Shown here: positions 17,396 through 27,546 of the stretch, one piece after another
How the letters are laid out: each line of letters begins with the position of its first letter
How positions within the stretch are numbered: position 1 is the first letter of the stretch
Source: Candidatus Heimdallarchaeota archaeon
GTDB taxonomy: Archaea; Asgardarchaeota; Heimdallarchaeia; Heimdallarchaeales; Heimdallarchaeaceae
Length of the DNA: 64,000 bases
Assembly (NCBI GenBank): GCA_030603365.1
Contig: JAUVXV010000002.1
Span: 186,001-250,000 of the forward strand
Direction of reading: 5' to 3'
Position numbers and translations under genes: made by a program
The notes under the pieces: model-generated
What the model saw: the letters and a program-made list of their open reading frames with translations, nothing else
Database searches by the model: none
Told to the model about the DNA's origin: nothing

Positions 17396-19030
17396 TTAAA
17401 AGTAGTCTTCAATCTTTAATTCTGTAAGAAGTAAGAAAATATCATCCTTAACTAAGGTCTTACTTACAATTTCCATTAATTTGTTAACAACTTTTTCAGG
17501 TACTACTCGTTTATCAGATATCATTAATTCTTTGAAGATGTTAACTAATCCTTCTAAGATTTCTGGATCAGTTGACACATACAAAATTGTTTTGATAAAT
17601 TGTTTCACATCACTTGGAATAAGATGTCGAGTTGTAATCAGCTCTGAATAAGTCAAAAGTATTTGTTCTATAACACCTATATCTTTGTGAAGTTTCAAAC
17701 AATCTACAAATGTTTCAGCAAAGTCCAAAGTGAATTTTTCTGGATTGTTTAAGATTATACTCTCTACAATGTTATATGCTCTAAAAGCCAAGAATGGATG
17801 ATAGGATTTTAGAGTTATATCTCCCAATGTTCTTAAGATTATCAAAATTAGATCAGTATCTAAAGGCATGAAAGTGTATTTCTCAATGTTTTGAAGAGCA
17901 GTATAACAGATGTTCTCTTCTTTTGTATTCAGTACAACTTTCATGATAACTTTTATTGAGGTTTCAACAACTTCTGGGTTTGATTGGAGAATAACTTGAG
18001 TAAATAGCTCAATTGCTGTTGTTCTAACATTTTTTGTATGATGCGACTTAAGGATTTTAATTATTCTCTGAACATTGAGGTCAGAGAGATTGTTGCGAAT
18101 AATAATTGCTTCAAGAGCTTTAAGTCCCATTTCTCTTAACATATCTTCATAAGTAGCTCGAACAACACCTATGATAAGATCAACTAGAAAAGGAATTTTC
18201 TCTTCTCTTGTCAGAACCAAATCAGGATAAGCACACATAGCAATTTCTCTTATTTTTTGATCATATGAGAATGTTAGTAGTTTCACTATATCATTTGTAT
18301 ATTGATTTAATTTTGCTAATGTTTTCCTTTTAACTATTATTTCCTCGAGGCATTTAAACGCAGTAATCCTCATTTCAAAATCTTCAGACGCTTTGAACAA
18401 CATAATATATGCTTCAGCGATTCCGAAATAGGGTGTATATTTGTCAATATTTGTTATTATATTATTAAGGCAGCCAATAGCAGTAAGTCTCTCAGTTTCT
18501 TCTGTACTTACCCTAAGAATTTCTCCTATTCCGATTGCGACATCTCTCCCCATGTCTGGATTGTCAATAGGGAGTAGAAGTATGGAATTTATCAGAGTCT
18601 TTACATTAGGTTGTTTTTTGAGATAACGATCTTTGTCTACTGCCCTAAACAATTGACGTAGTTCGATTGAATCCTTTAGATTATATTTTTCTTTTTTCAT
18701 TCCTTTACGGATTATTTCAAATTCCTTTGACAGATTGAATAAATCACTACCTAAAGTCGGATCTATATCTTTACCTTCTGATTTCAATTCTTCAACTATT
18801 CCTTCATCAAAATCTTCTGAAGTGATTAAGGATGCAAGAGCTTGAGAAGCCGCATCTCTTACTTTGGGATTAGGATCCTGCAATTGAGCATTTAGCAGAG
18901 CTTCTAAAGCTTTTGAGTGACGAAAATTAGCAAGAATATAAGCAGCTCTTTCTCTTTGTAAAGGTATAGAGCTATATTTTAGCTGCTTAATTAAAGCAAA
19001 CATATCAGAAGAATCTGTATCATCACTCAT
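17396..19030 (-). CDS. HEAT/ARM-repeat protein
   Basis: 544 residues from the ATG at 19030; an in-frame TTG at 19090 would overlap the divergent promoter and is less likely. Residues 10-80 contain two clear HEAT repeats (RERAAYILANFRHSKALEALL and DPNPKVRDAASQALASL). After a charged linker, most of the rest is a long solenoid of helical pairs, for example AIGCLNNIITNIDKYTPYFG and VVETSIKVIMKVVLNTKEE. No enzymatic motif, signal peptide or membrane segment is visible. It is probably a scaffold or regulator. Its promoter lies in the 107 bases shared with the divergent dehydrogenase gene. Confidence 0.7.
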   Translation of the reverse strand: MSDDTDSSDMFALIKQLKYSSIPLQRERAAYILANFRHSKALEALLNAQLQDPNPKVRDAASQALASLITSEDFDEGIVEELKSEGKDIDPTLGSDLFNLSKEFEIIRKGMKKEKYNLKDSIELRQLFRAVDKDRYLKKQPNVKTLINSILLLPIDNPDMGRDVAIGIGEILRVSTEETERLTAIGCLNNIITNIDKYTPYFGIAEAYIMLFKASEDFEMRITAFKCLEEIIVKRKTLAKLNQYTNDIVKLLTFSYDQKIREIAMCAYPDLVLTREEKIPFLVDLIIGVVRATYEDMLREMGLKALEAIIIRNNLSDLNVQRIIKILKSHHTKNVRTTAIELFTQVILQSNPEVVETSIKVIMKVVLNTKEENICYTALQNIEKYTFMPLDTDLILIILRTLGDITLKSYHPFLAFRAYNIVESIILNNPEKFTLDFAETFVDCLKLHKDIGVIEQILLTYSELITTRHLIPSDVKQFIKTILYVSTDPEILEGLVNIFKELMISDKRVVPEKVVNKLMEIVSKTLVKDDIFLLLTELKIEDYF

Positions 19031-19137
19031 GGTATAAGCTTTACTAGTTACTAGACTATATGAAGGTTTTTTTGTGGTTAGCTGAACCAATTTGTTCTAG
19101 CATAAAGTCTTTAAAACTGGAGTTTTCCACAAAAATA

Positions 19138-20133
19138 ATGAATGTACTTTTAATGGGCAACTTATCTGAAGAAGACAAGACAGCTGCTAAGAACATCATT
19201 GATAAATCTACGATTCTAACCTTTTTCCAGGATCTGAATGAAGATGAAAAAGAAGAATCATTAACCAAAGCTGAGATAGTTGTTGGAGGTAGTCTTTCTG
19301 ATGAACAATTGTCAAAAGCTAAGAAACTAAAAATGCAGCAAATCTTTGGAACAGGAGTTAATAGACACAATTTACAGTTTTTCAAGGAGAATGGAATAAT
19401 ACTCTGCAATTCTCATGCACATTCTTTTATCATAGCAGAACATGGTTTTTCAATGCTTGTTGCAGCGTCAAAGAATCTTCTAACAAGTGATCAATTACTA
19501 CGTCAGGGAATTTGGGATCCTCAAAGAGGAACTTCTGTAACTCTTTTCAATAAAACAATACTCTTCTTAGGATTTGGTGAAATTGCTAAGAATTTCAAAA
19601 AATTCTGTAAACCTTTTGATATGCGATACATAGCACTAAAGAGATCAGAAACATGTGATGATCCAGAAGTTACGGTGTTCTTACCTGATAAGAAGAAAGA
19701 GGCTATAGAACAAGCTGATTTCATATTCAATAGTCTCCCTTTAACACCTAAATCAACTGATTTTCTAGATGCAGAGGATTTCATGGTGATGAAGCCTGAT
19801 ACAATAATTGTTAATGTTGGAAGAGGTGCAACTATAAACGATAAAGCATTATATGATGCACTAAAGGACAGAAAAATCAGAGGAGCAGCTATTGATGTCT
19901 GGTACGATTATCCCGATAGAAGAGGTGGAGGAGAACAAGAACAACAACCAAACCCCTGCTATCCATCATCATATCCTTTTCAAGAATTAGATAATATCAT
20001 CATGAGTGCTCATCGAGCATGGGTAACTGACCTTTCTTTTATGGACCTAAGAAAAGAACTCTTTCTGAACGTTAACAGGTTCATCAAAAGAGAGCAGGTG
20101 AAAAATATTGTAAATCTTGAGGAAGGATACTAA
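19138..20133 (+). CDS. D-isomer-specific 2-hydroxyacid dehydrogenase family protein
   Basis: 331 residues from the ATG at 19138, which gives the usual MNVLLMGNLSEEDK opening; an upstream ATG at 19060 adds 26 unlikely residues. The NAD site is in ILFLGFGEIAKNF (GxGxxA variant). NVGRGATINDKALYDAL, AAIDVWYDYP and MSAHRAWVTD are family motifs; the His of SAHR is the catalytic acid partner. Where most members have a Glu after DV (the DVFE motif), this one has WYDYP followed by a Gly/Gln/Pro-rich loop. That divergent subgroup has unknown substrates. The last four bases overlap the convergent VTT-domain gene. Confidence 0.85.
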   Translation: MNVLLMGNLSEEDKTAAKNIIDKSTILTFFQDLNEDEKEESLTKAEIVVGGSLSDEQLSKAKKLKMQQIFGTGVNRHNLQFFKENGIILCNSHAHSFIIAEHGFSMLVAASKNLLTSDQLLRQGIWDPQRGTSVTLFNKTILFLGFGEIAKNFKKFCKPFDMRYIALKRSETCDDPEVTVFLPDKKKEAIEQADFIFNSLPLTPKSTDFLDAEDFMVMKPDTIIVNVGRGATINDKALYDALKDRKIRGAAIDVWYDYPDRRGGGEQEQQPNPCYPSSYPFQELDNIIMSAHRAWVTDLSFMDLRKELFLNVNRFIKREQVKNIVNLEEGY

Positions 20134-21038
20134 GTTGCAGATTCTTCTTGTACATTATTTTCTACTATATCCTTTTCATTTTTAATTTCTTCAGTTTTGG
20201 ATTCAGTTAGTTGAACTAAATCTCTTTTCTTCTGAATTCTATTTGATACAATTGTAGCAACTACAAACATCAAAATCAAAACACCAAAAATGATGTAGAA
20301 TATAAGATTAAAGTTTCCAGCTGCTGTATCCAATTGTTCAGGAGTAAGATTGTGAATATCAATCCAACCTGGAGCAGTGACCATTTGATAACCGATTACA
20401 GCATAGAAAATTGCTCTAGGAATAGAACCAATAAAAGTTGCAAGATTATACATCTTCCACTTTATATTAGATATCCCAGCTGCATAAGAGATGGGATCGA
20501 ACATAATGACTGGTATGGCTCTTCCTGTAATAATCGCCCATATACCCCATTTCTCGATCCAGAGATCCATTGCAAAAACAAATTTATCAGCTATTTTCAC
20601 ATATTCTCCCGTAGCTTCTAGAATAGGTCTTCCACCTTTATTTGCGATATAGTATGTAACGACTCCACTTAAAACTGAACCAACAACACCTACTGCAACT
20701 CCTAACACAACACCCCATGCTCCTAACCAGGACCCATATAACATACCTCCTGCAAGCAGAACTAATTCTGAGGGAATAGGTACAATCAAACTTTGTACTA
20801 TCATTAAAACTAAGAACAAAAGAATCGACCAATATCCTATAGCTTCAAGTGGTAAGAGAAAATAATCGCGTACTAGTTCAAACAAGAAAGTCTTTTTTAC
20901 AAAAGATACGATCAGAACTGCAATAGAAACGAGTACTAACAGAGAGAAGAGTATTACCATCAAGATTCTCTTTTTCGTCCATTCTATTTTCTTTCTTCCA
21001 GCTTCTGTTAAAAGCTTAGTTTCTTCAGTTTTGTCCAA
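20130..21038 (-). CDS. VTT-domain (DedA/TVP38/TMEM64-like) membrane protein
   Basis: 302 residues starting at TTG (21038). One N-terminal helix (ILMVILFSLLVLVSIAVLIV) precedes the VTT/SNARE-associated domain: VPIPSELVLLAGGMLYG with its re-entrant loop, then GVVGSVLSGVVTYYIANKGG, then ITGRAIPVIMFDPISYAAG and GSIPRAIFYAVIGY. DedA and TMEM64/VMP1-type proteins are lipid scramblases or lipid carrier transporters. The Gly-Arg-Ala-Ile-Pro and Ser-Ile-Pro-Arg segments carry the conserved basic residues. A long final helix and an acidic tail (about 250-302) face the cytosol. It converges with the dehydrogenase gene. Confidence 0.87.
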   Translation of the reverse strand: MDKTEETKLLTEAGRKKIEWTKKRILMVILFSLLVLVSIAVLIVSFVKKTFLFELVRDYFLLPLEAIGYWSILLFLVLMIVQSLIVPIPSELVLLAGGMLYGSWLGAWGVVLGVAVGVVGSVLSGVVTYYIANKGGRPILEATGEYVKIADKFVFAMDLWIEKWGIWAIITGRAIPVIMFDPISYAAGISNIKWKMYNLATFIGSIPRAIFYAVIGYQMVTAPGWIDIHNLTPEQLDTAAGNFNLIFYIIFGVLILMFVVATIVSNRIQKKRDLVQLTESKTEEIKNEKDIVENNVQEESAT

Positions 21039-21339
21039 GTTAATAACCTCTGGGTGTGGTGAGTATCAGTCTTCTACCTTTCTTGGTCTTCCAAGTTTCA
21101 TAACTATTTAAATGTTTCAAATGAAAGCCAATTGGAGTAAGAATGCATTTCTTAAAGATTAAGAATTTCATTCTCATTCGTGTAAAAATATAAATATAGG
21201 CAAGTATTGAATTATCCAGTTAGAAGCCTTAACATCTGAAGAATGCTTTCTCACAATAAGCTTTTAAATTTGTTTAAAAAAAGAGTTAAGTAAACAAGTC
21301 AGCAATGAACTTATAAATGTTAGAATATTGGGAAGTCTA

Positions 21340-24300
21340 ATGAAGTTTAGGAATAGAATAACGTTATTTGTATTATTATTTTCATTTGTAACTAGTTCTT
21401 TGATTATTCAAACAGGTTCATATGCTTTAGAAGATGGAGTAAATGAAGATCTTTTTCTACTTACTGAAAGAACAGATGAGGAAACAGATATAGAGACGAG
21501 AATAATTTTTGATAATTTTAGCAACTTTCACTTCTTTGCTAAGATAGTTTACGAAAATGACACTTTCAAAATAATCCATGTGGTTAATGATGAAACGACA
21601 TTAATAATAGTAGACGAATATCCCTTAGATTTCTTCGAAGTGTTTGCAGTAGAAGATGGGGTCGTTTTATTCTATTCATATCATGCGTTTTATGATATCA
21701 CTTTCTTCCATATGTACACTTGGACGCCAGAAGAAGGAGGATATGATTTTGAGGTTTACCAATACAATTCAAGAGCTAACTATCCACGCATTAGGGTATT
21801 TCCAGATGGACTTAGACATTTTGATTTATTTCTCATATTCATAGCTAATTATCCGCCAACTTCAGAAAATGCGTATACGAAATATCAACATTATAGAGTA
21901 TTCAGAGATAATGTAACAACAAACCTTTGGTATACTGATGAAGATTTTGTAGAAGTTTGGTCTACTGAAGAAGAATTCGATTATATGATGGATATGCATT
22001 ATGCTGATGGTATGGTGTATACAGGATATCAATATATATTTCAAGGAAATCCTGACCATTTTTATATAACAACGGTTGCCAATAGCTCAACTGGTATATC
22101 AAATATCACCAATGTTATGTTGTTAAATGAAGGAAGGTTTGATCCTAGATTTTTCGTTACGAAGGACGGAATGTTCAATCTTGTTTTAGCTAGAAATTCA
22201 AAATTGTATACAATCAGATATGGAGTTAATGATACTACATCCTTTTCAAACTTCACAGAAACAGATATCGGGATTTTCAACTATGATAGTTTCATCGTTG
22301 AAGAAAAAGATAACTATACTGAGTATATTTTCAATTCAGAGCCGTATCTTGAGTATGATGAGTTCTTTGTTGGTGAAAAATTAAAGTCAACTATTTCCAT
22401 TATAAGAGACAATTATACAGGTATTTTTGAGCTGGAACAATTTGACATCTATAATGTTCCAAATAATAAGAATATCCATTCATTTACCTCACTGGAAACA
22501 GACGATGGAGATCGTATATACACACATTCTACATCATTAGAGGAAGAAGAGGTAGAAGAAGCTACAATCTCTGAAGAGAAACTTATTGGATTTTATGTTT
22601 CGAATACAATTGATTTAGGAGTATTTTTTGAACTGCATGTCTCACAAATAGAGATTGTTGGATCTTTGAATTTGTTCTGGCATTCTGCAGGAATTTATCT
22701 AGTTGTTTTTATTGGTTTGATAGGAATTACGATATTGGTCTTTAGAAGGAGAGTCAAGTTAATGTTCATAAACGCGAAAGCATTTTTGACTAGACCATTC
22801 TATGAAGGTAAATCCAAATTTCTACTGGTTTTAACTAATTTATGGTATTTATTATTCAATTCGCTTTCAGCGATTTATACACTATTTAAAACGAATAAAA
22901 AACGGCATATGATGAACCTTATTGGTATGACAGTTCTTGCCGTTATCATAATAACTAGTACTACCGTTTATAGTTCTAAGCAAGGAGTTTTACTTGATGA
23001 GTATTCTTCTAGAATTGACCTACTCAACTCTGGGATTCCTAGTATGACTTTTACCTTGAATTATGACACAGGAGGTTTTGGGGCTCGAAATCCATTATTA
23101 AAGAATTTTGAACAACTTGCTTTAGGAGAAGTTTTAACAGAATTTTATGTGAATTATCCAAATTTAGCTAGTATAATATCCGATTACGAATATATGACAA
23201 CATTTTATGTAACATTAGACAATCCTGAGATTCCTGGTTTAAATTACGTCAATGCAAATTATATAAGTTTGTCAGAGAACTATTCCACAATCATCAGTGA
23301 AAATCTAGTCTCCGGAAGAATGCCTACAAGCAAAGGAGAAATACTAATAGGTCAGGACTTATTAGGTAATGCCAACCTAAATATTACTTTAGGAGGAAAT
23401 TTCACGCTTTGGGGTTCTCAAGTTAACGTCTATAATACTGAAACTGGAGACACTAATGTTTCATTAGAAGTAGTGGGAGTATATGTACCCCCCTCAGGAG
23501 CAAATTATAGCAGAATTTGGAATGAATACAATCTTCCACTAGATGCAATATCAAGTCTCGATGGATTTTTTTCAACAATATTAGGATGTGGCGAGCTGGC
23601 TTGGCAGAATTTGGAAGATCTTTATCCGTATTATATGTTTGTTTCCACTGTTATACAGTTTATCTACGACTTTAGTGACCTTTCACCTAATCAGCTAACC
23701 CTTCTTAGTCAAGAGAATGAGGAGTTAAAAGGTCGTCCAGATACATTCTTCAGTTTTGAACCAACTTATCGCAATTCAAAATGGGATTATTCAGGAGAAA
23801 TATCAGATATGCTTGACATATTAGAACCAAATCTAAATTCATCTGTTTTCTTGTTCTTTACTCTTGCAATGCCCATAATCTATTTAGCAATGTTTCTGAT
23901 CTCTGAGACTAATGAATTATATACTCAAAGTCTAGAACAGGAAATCGAGATATTCCAATCTAAGGGAGTAAAATCAACGCGGATTGCAGTTAATTATATA
24001 TCATTGAAAGTTGTGGAATCTGTAATTGCTACGGCAATAGGATTTGGAATTTCAGTAGCACTAGCACCTGCTCTTCTGAGAATAGATTCGTTTATATCGT
24101 TTAATAATCCATCATCATCTTTGCAGTTCGCTGGAGTAGGTGTAGCTGTTGCTTTTACTATTCTTGGTTTAGTGTTTATAGCAACTCCTAAAATATGGCG
24201 TATGTCCAAAACTAAAAGGGTTAGATTCCAGAAAACACCACAAAGAATTGCTAGTTTATTCAAGCAGATCAGATTACCTCCAATACTTCTTATTGTGGGA

Positions 24301-25722
24301 GGAGGATTAATGGCTTGGGGATCTCTTGCACTATTTCAGCTTCTATTCCAAAGTATTGGAGGAACAGCTAGCACATCCATTTTAATGGTGTTCATCTACC
24401 TAGCAGGTTTTGGAGTTTTACTAATATTCTTAGGTTTAGGTTTACTGTTAAAAGATTTGTTTTCAATTTTAATGATAGCGATCAGCAAAATTTCGTGGAA
24501 TATTAGAAAAAGTTTAGGAACATTCAGTTTAGTTGAAATAAGATCAGATATTAAATTATTCAAGAATATTTACTTAGCATTTCTACTTATTGTGGGAATA
24601 ACACTACCATCTATAATAAGCCCTACTACTTTACAGCTTAATTTTGAAAAAGATGTCTACTTCTATAATGGTGCAGATTTATATATCAATAATTGGATGA
24701 ATTTCAATGAGTCAGTACTTCTACCCCTAGTACAAAATATAACTGGAGTTGAAAATACAGCTTTTGTTAGAGAAATAGAAGGAGCTGTTGTCAATTATGA
24801 TGCTGTTCAAGTATATCTAATTCAGAATACGACGGAATATTTAGCAACGTCTTATCGACCACCCAGACGGATGTTCAAAGATTGGGATAATCAGATAACC
24901 AAATTGAGCGAAAACACTTCAATGATGGCAACCTACATCTTCAATAAAGAGTTTGCAGAAAATGAGGATACATTTACATTTACTGAGGTTATTCCTCCAA
25001 TGGATATAACATTCAGTATCACTGGTGAATTTGATTATATACCTATTTTCTATACTGTAGGAAAATATGTTCCTGGAGAGACAAGCCGAATAGCAGCGGT
25101 TCTTATGACTGAAGCAAACTATGCATTGATAAAACCGATTATTCATCCCGGTCATTCAGGAGAGAATATAAACGATAGACTACTTATCAAAGTGGCTAAG
25201 GGATTTGATCACATAGCTGTCAAACACCAAATAGAAGAGGAATTAGGAATAAGTGTCAAATCTTCAGAAGAAGATATTGAAACAACTAAATTTGAAAGTT
25301 TCCCATTCTATAATATAATCTCAGCTGAATTTGTGTTATCAATTTTAATCTGTTTAATAGCGATTGTATTTATTAGTATAAGTAATCCATTAAAGATTCT
25401 TCAACAAAGAACAAACAAGAATGACAGACTAAAGAAAATGGGAATATCAACGAAGCGTATAATACAGCTAACGATGACAGAAACGTTTATGGCAGGAGTA
25501 CTACCAGGAATGATTATAGGAACAGGAGCAGCGTTCGGTCTGATTTCACTCTTCCTGATGGTAATAAAGAATTACTTCTATTCAGGAATTAATTTCTTAA
25601 TAGATTTCAATTTAGGAGCGATGATTATAGCGTATATCATCGCGCCAGTGCTGTTCATGTCAATATTCTACTTCTCGATGAAAGCGAATTATGCAAAATA
25701 TATGCCAAGGAACCTGGAGTGA
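21340..25722 (+). CDS. Giant FtsX/MacB-type ABC permease with large ectodomain, copy 1
   Basis: 1460 residues from the ATG at 21340; the TTG at 21328 is only four codons upstream. A signal-like helix (2-24) leads to about 420 residues of beta-rich ectodomain with no family I recognise. A transmembrane helix near 450 (GIYLVVFIGLIGITILVF) follows, and then two FtsX units. The first holds EIEIFQSKGVKSTRIAVNY and the second DRLKKMGISTKRIIQLTMTE, each inside a group of about four transmembrane helices. A MacB-like periplasmic domain sits between the helices of each unit. Such transporters move lipids, lipoproteins or peptides out, or perform mechanotransmission. The ATPase gene begins six bases after the stop. 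A paralog with the same architecture lies at 44374-48777. Confidence 0.88.
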   Translation: MKFRNRITLFVLLFSFVTSSLIIQTGSYALEDGVNEDLFLLTERTDEETDIETRIIFDNFSNFHFFAKIVYENDTFKIIHVVNDETTLIIVDEYPLDFFEVFAVEDGVVLFYSYHAFYDITFFHMYTWTPEEGGYDFEVYQYNSRANYPRIRVFPDGLRHFDLFLIFIANYPPTSENAYTKYQHYRVFRDNVTTNLWYTDEDFVEVWSTEEEFDYMMDMHYADGMVYTGYQYIFQGNPDHFYITTVANSSTGISNITNVMLLNEGRFDPRFFVTKDGMFNLVLARNSKLYTIRYGVNDTTSFSNFTETDIGIFNYDSFIVEEKDNYTEYIFNSEPYLEYDEFFVGEKLKSTISIIRDNYTGIFELEQFDIYNVPNNKNIHSFTSLETDDGDRIYTHSTSLEEEEVEEATISEEKLIGFYVSNTIDLGVFFELHVSQIEIVGSLNLFWHSAGIYLVVFIGLIGITILVFRRRVKLMFINAKAFLTRPFYEGKSKFLLVLTNLWYLLFNSLSAIYTLFKTNKKRHMMNLIGMTVLAVIIITSTTVYSSKQGVLLDEYSSRIDLLNSGIPSMTFTLNYDTGGFGARNPLLKNFEQLALGEVLTEFYVNYPNLASIISDYEYMTTFYVTLDNPEIPGLNYVNANYISLSENYSTIISENLVSGRMPTSKGEILIGQDLLGNANLNITLGGNFTLWGSQVNVYNTETGDTNVSLEVVGVYVPPSGANYSRIWNEYNLPLDAISSLDGFFSTILGCGELAWQNLEDLYPYYMFVSTVIQFIYDFSDLSPNQLTLLSQENEELKGRPDTFFSFEPTYRNSKWDYSGEISDMLDILEPNLNSSVFLFFTLAMPIIYLAMFLISETNELYTQSLEQEIEIFQSKGVKSTRIAVNYISLKVVESVIATAIGFGISVALAPALLRIDSFISFNNPSSSLQFAGVGVAVAFTILGLVFIATPKIWRMSKTKRVRFQKTPQRIASLFKQIRLPPILLIVGGGLMAWGSLALFQLLFQSIGGTASTSILMVFIYLAGFGVLLIFLGLGLLLKDLFSILMIAISKISWNIRKSLGTFSLVEIRSDIKLFKNIYLAFLLIVGITLPSIISPTTLQLNFEKDVYFYNGADLYINNWMNFNESVLLPLVQNITGVENTAFVREIEGAVVNYDAVQVYLIQNTTEYLATSYRPPRRMFKDWDNQITKLSENTSMMATYIFNKEFAENEDTFTFTEVIPPMDITFSITGEFDYIPIFYTVGKYVPGETSRIAAVLMTEANYALIKPIIHPGHSGENINDRLLIKVAKGFDHIAVKHQIEEELGISVKSSEEDIETTKFESFPFYNIISAEFVLSILICLIAIVFISISNPLKILQQRTNKNDRLKKMGISTKRIIQLTMTETFMAGVLPGMIIGTGAAFGLISLFLMVIKNYFYSGINFLIDFNLGAMIIAYIIAPVLFMSIFYFSMKANYAKYMPRNLE

Positions 25723-25728
25723 TGAGAA

Positions 25729-27468
25729 ATGATTAGATGTTTAGACTTAATAAAAATATATCACGACAAAGTGACAGATTATAAGGTTTCAGCCCTTAGA
25801 GGGCTAGATTTGGATGTAGCTGATGGAGAATTAGTGTCCATTATTGGTCCTTCAGGAGCTGGAAAAACCACTCTGATCAATTTGCTATCTGGAACAGATG
25901 TTCCAACTGGTGGACTAATCTTAATTGGTGGAGTACAGATTGACAGATTAAATGAGAAAGAAAGGAGAAAATTCAGATACGAAAGAATAGGACTGGTTAA
26001 TCAATTCACAAGTAGAAACCTATTCTCAAATCTTACTGCGAAAGATAATCTGCTAATGCCTATGAAAATGAAACACACTCCAAGAGAAATCGCAAAGAAA
26101 GAGATGGAAGAACTCCTAACTTTATTTAACCTTCAACATGTCAAGATCAACAGAGCAGCAAAACTGAGTGGAGGAGAATCAATGAGATTATCAGTAGCTA
26201 TTGCTTTAGCTAGGCAACCAGAGTTTGTTTTGGCTGATGAACCCACTGGTCAGCTCGATAGTACAAATACATTTGAAATAATTGATACTTTGAAGGAAGT
26301 AAATGAAGAATTAGGGACAACCATGGTAATTGTAACTCATGATGTGAGATACAGGAATGCATTCAGAAAAAGTTTCCTTATTCGTGATGGAAGATTGGTT
26401 GGAGTAGGTTATGAATCAGATAAATCTCAAATGGATTTCTTAAAGGATGCTTCTGTTTTAAACACTGTTTATATAGATGCTTCCAATTTCATCCAAATCC
26501 CTGAAAAAATCAAATCATCAGCTGCTTTAAGAGATGTTGCTGAATTTGAGGTTCATCCTTCGAAAAAACTTGCCATGATGTGGAATCCTGATCTTGTAAC
26601 TAAAGAAGAAGTATTCAATATTCTTCAGCAATCTCCTGAGGAATATAAGGAAACTGTGGACGAGATTTCTTTTGATGATATTGATTATCTTTTCGATAGA
26701 GAATTCAAACCTAACCCCAAAGCCAAAACTCTAGTTAAAATTAAAGAGGTTCATAGAGGTTACAGGATATTCGGTAAAAATTATCCAGTTATCAAAGGTG
26801 TTGACTTAGAAATTAAGAAGGGTGATTTTATCTTCATGTCTGGACCTTCAGGTGTAGGAAAAACTACTTTACTCAATTTAATAGCTGGTTTACTCAAACC
26901 TGATGAAGGAGAGTTAACGATTGATGGATTCAAAATCAGTCATGGAGATGATACATCTGTTTCAGATTTCAGATTAGCTAATATTTCCTATATCACTCAA
27001 TATCATAGTTTATTCGAACCGATAGAGCTGAGAGATAACTTATTGATTCCTTATCTATTCCAAGGTAAAGATTATGATCCTAGATTAGGTGAAGAGGTAG
27101 CTAAACAATGCCATATTCAACACAAACTTGATTCTTACCCAGATGAACTGAGTGCAGGAGAAAAACAAAGAGCAACATTAGCGTTAGCTCTTACCAGACA
27201 AACTCAGGTTCTACTAGCAGATGAACCTACAGCTAACATGGATTCAGATTTAGCTCGAACTCTGATGGATGTCCTAATAGATGCTGTTGAACAGAACGAG
27301 GTTACCTTCATCATGTGCTCTCATGATTTATCTCTACTACGTCCTGGATTTAGACACATAAGATTAACAGATGGTAAAATCACAGAAGATTCAAGAATAA
27401 CTAAGAATTCTCTAAAGAAAATCTTGAAAGAATATCTGCAGATTCAAGAAGAAAACAATAATAAATAA
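25729..27468 (+). CDS. Tandem two-NBD ABC ATPase (MacB/LolD type), copy 1
   Basis: 579 residues containing two complete nucleotide-binding domains. NBD1: Walker A GPSGAGKTTL (about 43-52), signature LSGGESMRLS, Walker [13 protein letters not shown] and switch His in VIVTHD. NBD2: Walker A GPSGVGKTTLLNLIAG, signature LSAGEKQRATLALA, Walker B VLLADEPTANMDS and His in MCSHD. Both have Glu where the signature Gln usually is (LSGGE and LSAGE). A linker of about 100 residues (FEVHPSKKLAMMWNPD) separates the domains. One chain therefore supplies both NBDs of the dimer, matching the single fused two-unit permease encoded six bases upstream. The Shine-Dalgarno GGAGTGA is built from the last permease codon and stop. 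Confidence 0.92.
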   Translation: MIRCLDLIKIYHDKVTDYKVSALRGLDLDVADGELVSIIGPSGAGKTTLINLLSGTDVPTGGLILIGGVQIDRLNEKERRKFRYERIGLVNQFTSRNLFSNLTAKDNLLMPMKMKHTPREIAKKEMEELLTLFNLQHVKINRAAKLSGGESMRLSVAIALARQPEFVLADEPTGQLDSTNTFEIIDTLKEVNEELGTTMVIVTHDVRYRNAFRKSFLIRDGRLVGVGYESDKSQMDFLKDASVLNTVYIDASNFIQIPEKIKSSAALRDVAEFEVHPSKKLAMMWNPDLVTKEEVFNILQQSPEEYKETVDEISFDDIDYLFDREFKPNPKAKTLVKIKEVHRGYRIFGKNYPVIKGVDLEIKKGDFIFMSGPSGVGKTTLLNLIAGLLKPDEGELTIDGFKISHGDDTSVSDFRLANISYITQYHSLFEPIELRDNLLIPYLFQGKDYDPRLGEEVAKQCHIQHKLDSYPDELSAGEKQRATLALALTRQTQVLLADEPTANMDSDLARTLMDVLIDAVEQNEVTFIMCSHDLSLLRPGFRHIRLTDGKITEDSRITKNSLKKILKEYLQIQEENNNK

Positions 27469-27546
27469 TCTCTTCTTCCTCTTTTTTTATTATCAATCTT
27501 CGGAAAAGTTAAAATGAGATAACATTTTTCTTTTAATGATAATAAC

